Below, piece after piece: positions 63,255 to 64,000 of a stretch of DNA of 64,000 bases. Made by a program: the position numbers and the translations under genes. The stretch is taken from assembly GCA_024707265.1 (NCBI GenBank), contig JANQAB010000004.1, positions 310,001 to 374,000 of the forward strand, read 5' to 3'. Under the pieces are notes generated by a model. That model searched no databases, was not told where the DNA came from, and saw nothing but the letters and a program-made list of their open reading frames with translations. The DNA is from Sporocytophaga sp. (GTDB lineage Bacteria; Bacteroidota; Bacteroidia; Cytophagales; Cytophagaceae). Numbering within the stretch: position 1 is the stretch's first letter; each line of letters starts with the position of its first letter.

Positions 63255-64000
63255 ATGGCAAAACCCAATTATAGCAGCAACGGATCTATCAAAGAAGAAT
63301 TACCTAAGATTAAGTTAAGCAAAGAAAGTATCAAAGAAAATTTATGGGTCTTTAAATACATCATACCTTATCGATACAGATTTATTCTGGGGCTGGTATT
63401 TATAGCGCTTTCAGGAGTTACTACAATGGCTTTTCCATATTTGTTGAAAGAGCTTATAGATAATGCACATCAGATAAGTCTTGGAAAAGATGCTATTGCT
63501 CCCGGACTTATTGCACTCACTATGCTCGGAGTGCTTTCGATTCAGATGGTATTTTCATTTTCAAGAGTATATCTTTTTTCTTTCGTTGGAGAGCATGCTG
63601 TGGCTGACCTTAGAAAAGATATTTATAAGCAGATGATCATGATGCCAATGGAGTTTTTTGCTCAAAGAAGAGTGGGAGAACTATCTAACCGGTTATCAGC
63701 AGATATTTCACAGATACAGGATACCGTTTCTTCTGTACTTGCTGAATTGCTTAGAGGGATAGTCGTGTTGCTTATTGGTATCGGATTGATTTTCTATCTG
63801 TCCTGGAAGCTTACTCTGGTAATGCTTTCTGTGGTGCCTGTGATTGTTGTGGTAGCAATAGTTTTCAGCAGAAGAATAAGAAAGGAATCCAAAGATGCAC
63901 AAGATCAGCTTGCTGATTCTGGCGTAATTGTTCAGGAAACATTGCAGGGAATAGCAAATGTAAAAGCATTTTCGAATGAAGCCTATGAATTAAATCGTTA
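63255..64000 (+). CDS. ABC transporter (exporter), N-terminal part, runs off window
   Basis: 248 codons visible, no stop before the window end. Start MAKPNYSSNGSIKEELPKIK. The ABC exporter transmembrane domain is clear: RFILGLVFIALSGVTTMAFP, LKELIDN, SFVGEHAVADLRKDIYKQMI, EFFAQRRVGELSNRLSADIS (the typical coupling segment) and VVLLIGIGLIFYLSWKLTLV. The nucleotide-binding domain lies outside the window. It probably moves lipid, peptide or drug. It begins 65 bases after the archaemetzincin stop. Confidence 0.9.
   Translation, partial: MAKPNYSSNGSIKEELPKIKLSKESIKENLWVFKYIIPYRYRFILGLVFIALSGVTTMAFPYLLKELIDNAHQISLGKDAIAPGLIALTMLGVLSIQMVFSFSRVYLFSFVGEHAVADLRKDIYKQMIMMPMEFFAQRRVGELSNRLSADISQIQDTVSSVLAELLRGIVVLLIGIGLIFYLSWKLTLVMLSVVPVIVVVAIVFSRRIRKESKDAQDQLADSGVIVQETLQGIANVKAFSNEAYELNR

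Overview
The window reads as chromosomal DNA of an AT-rich Bacteroidota bacterium, probably of the Cytophagales/Sporocytophaga type (lineage is inference). The evidence is Bacteroidota-type promoters (TTG or TTTG, about 19 bases, then TAnnTTTG), scarce Shine-Dalgarno sites, a protein with a type IX secretion C-terminal sorting domain, an Amt transporter, a cobalamin-independent MetE, and many short palindromic intergenic repeats. No tRNA, rRNA or CRISPR array was found.

Layout. 0-6.6 kb: a large frameshifted protein of unknown function, small membrane or secreted proteins, nested intergenic repeats (one MITE-like) and a YD/RHS-like secreted protein. 6.8-8.6 kb: a papain/C39-like cysteine peptidase with an upstream 58-residue small protein. 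8.8-22.8 kb: a defence island with an MNT-HEPN fusion, an unknown gene paired with a PD-(D/E)XK nuclease, an Mrr-type restriction enzyme, and a type I restriction-modification operon (half-size S, HsdM, Fic, HsdS, DinD-like, HsdR, YgjP-like metallopeptidase) with repeated TAATG stop-start overlaps. 23-28 kb: a repeat-rich stretch with a STAS-like/GHKL ATPase pair, a GreA/GreB-type factor plus two decayed copies of its 5' end, and a GxxExxY gene set between repeats. 28-45 kb: HelD-like helicase, SDR enzymes, RNase H, a cupin, small membrane proteins, two decayed genes (metallo-beta-lactamase fold and Crp/Fnr) and a 3'-truncated hrpB. 45-64 kb: a T9SS-sorted protein, metE with a divergent Lrp regulator, an IS1634-like element inside a 617-bp duplication of lrp-arsR, an ArsR/SRPBCC/hydrolase operon, amt, the RtcB-PrfH ribosome-repair pair behind a long leader, a coiled-coil protein, a HEPN-like protein, an archaemetzincin lipoprotein and the start of an ABC exporter.

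Two points matter for reading the annotation. First, seven genes, including metE, hsdR and hrpB, are broken by a single-base change in an A or T run. The pattern is too uniform to be biology gene by gene and looks like homopolymer error in the sequence, so I annotate each as one gene with a probable frameshift. Second, the IS at 50.9-52.6 kb is not a simple insertion: each side carries the same 617-bp segment, so the locus is a tandem duplication with an IS at the junction, or an assembly chimera of two insertion alleles.

The best candidates for something new are the rtcB-prfH leader, which holds a 15-codon upstream ORF with a near-perfect Shine-Dalgarno site, and the uncharacterised pairs in the defence island and just before it.
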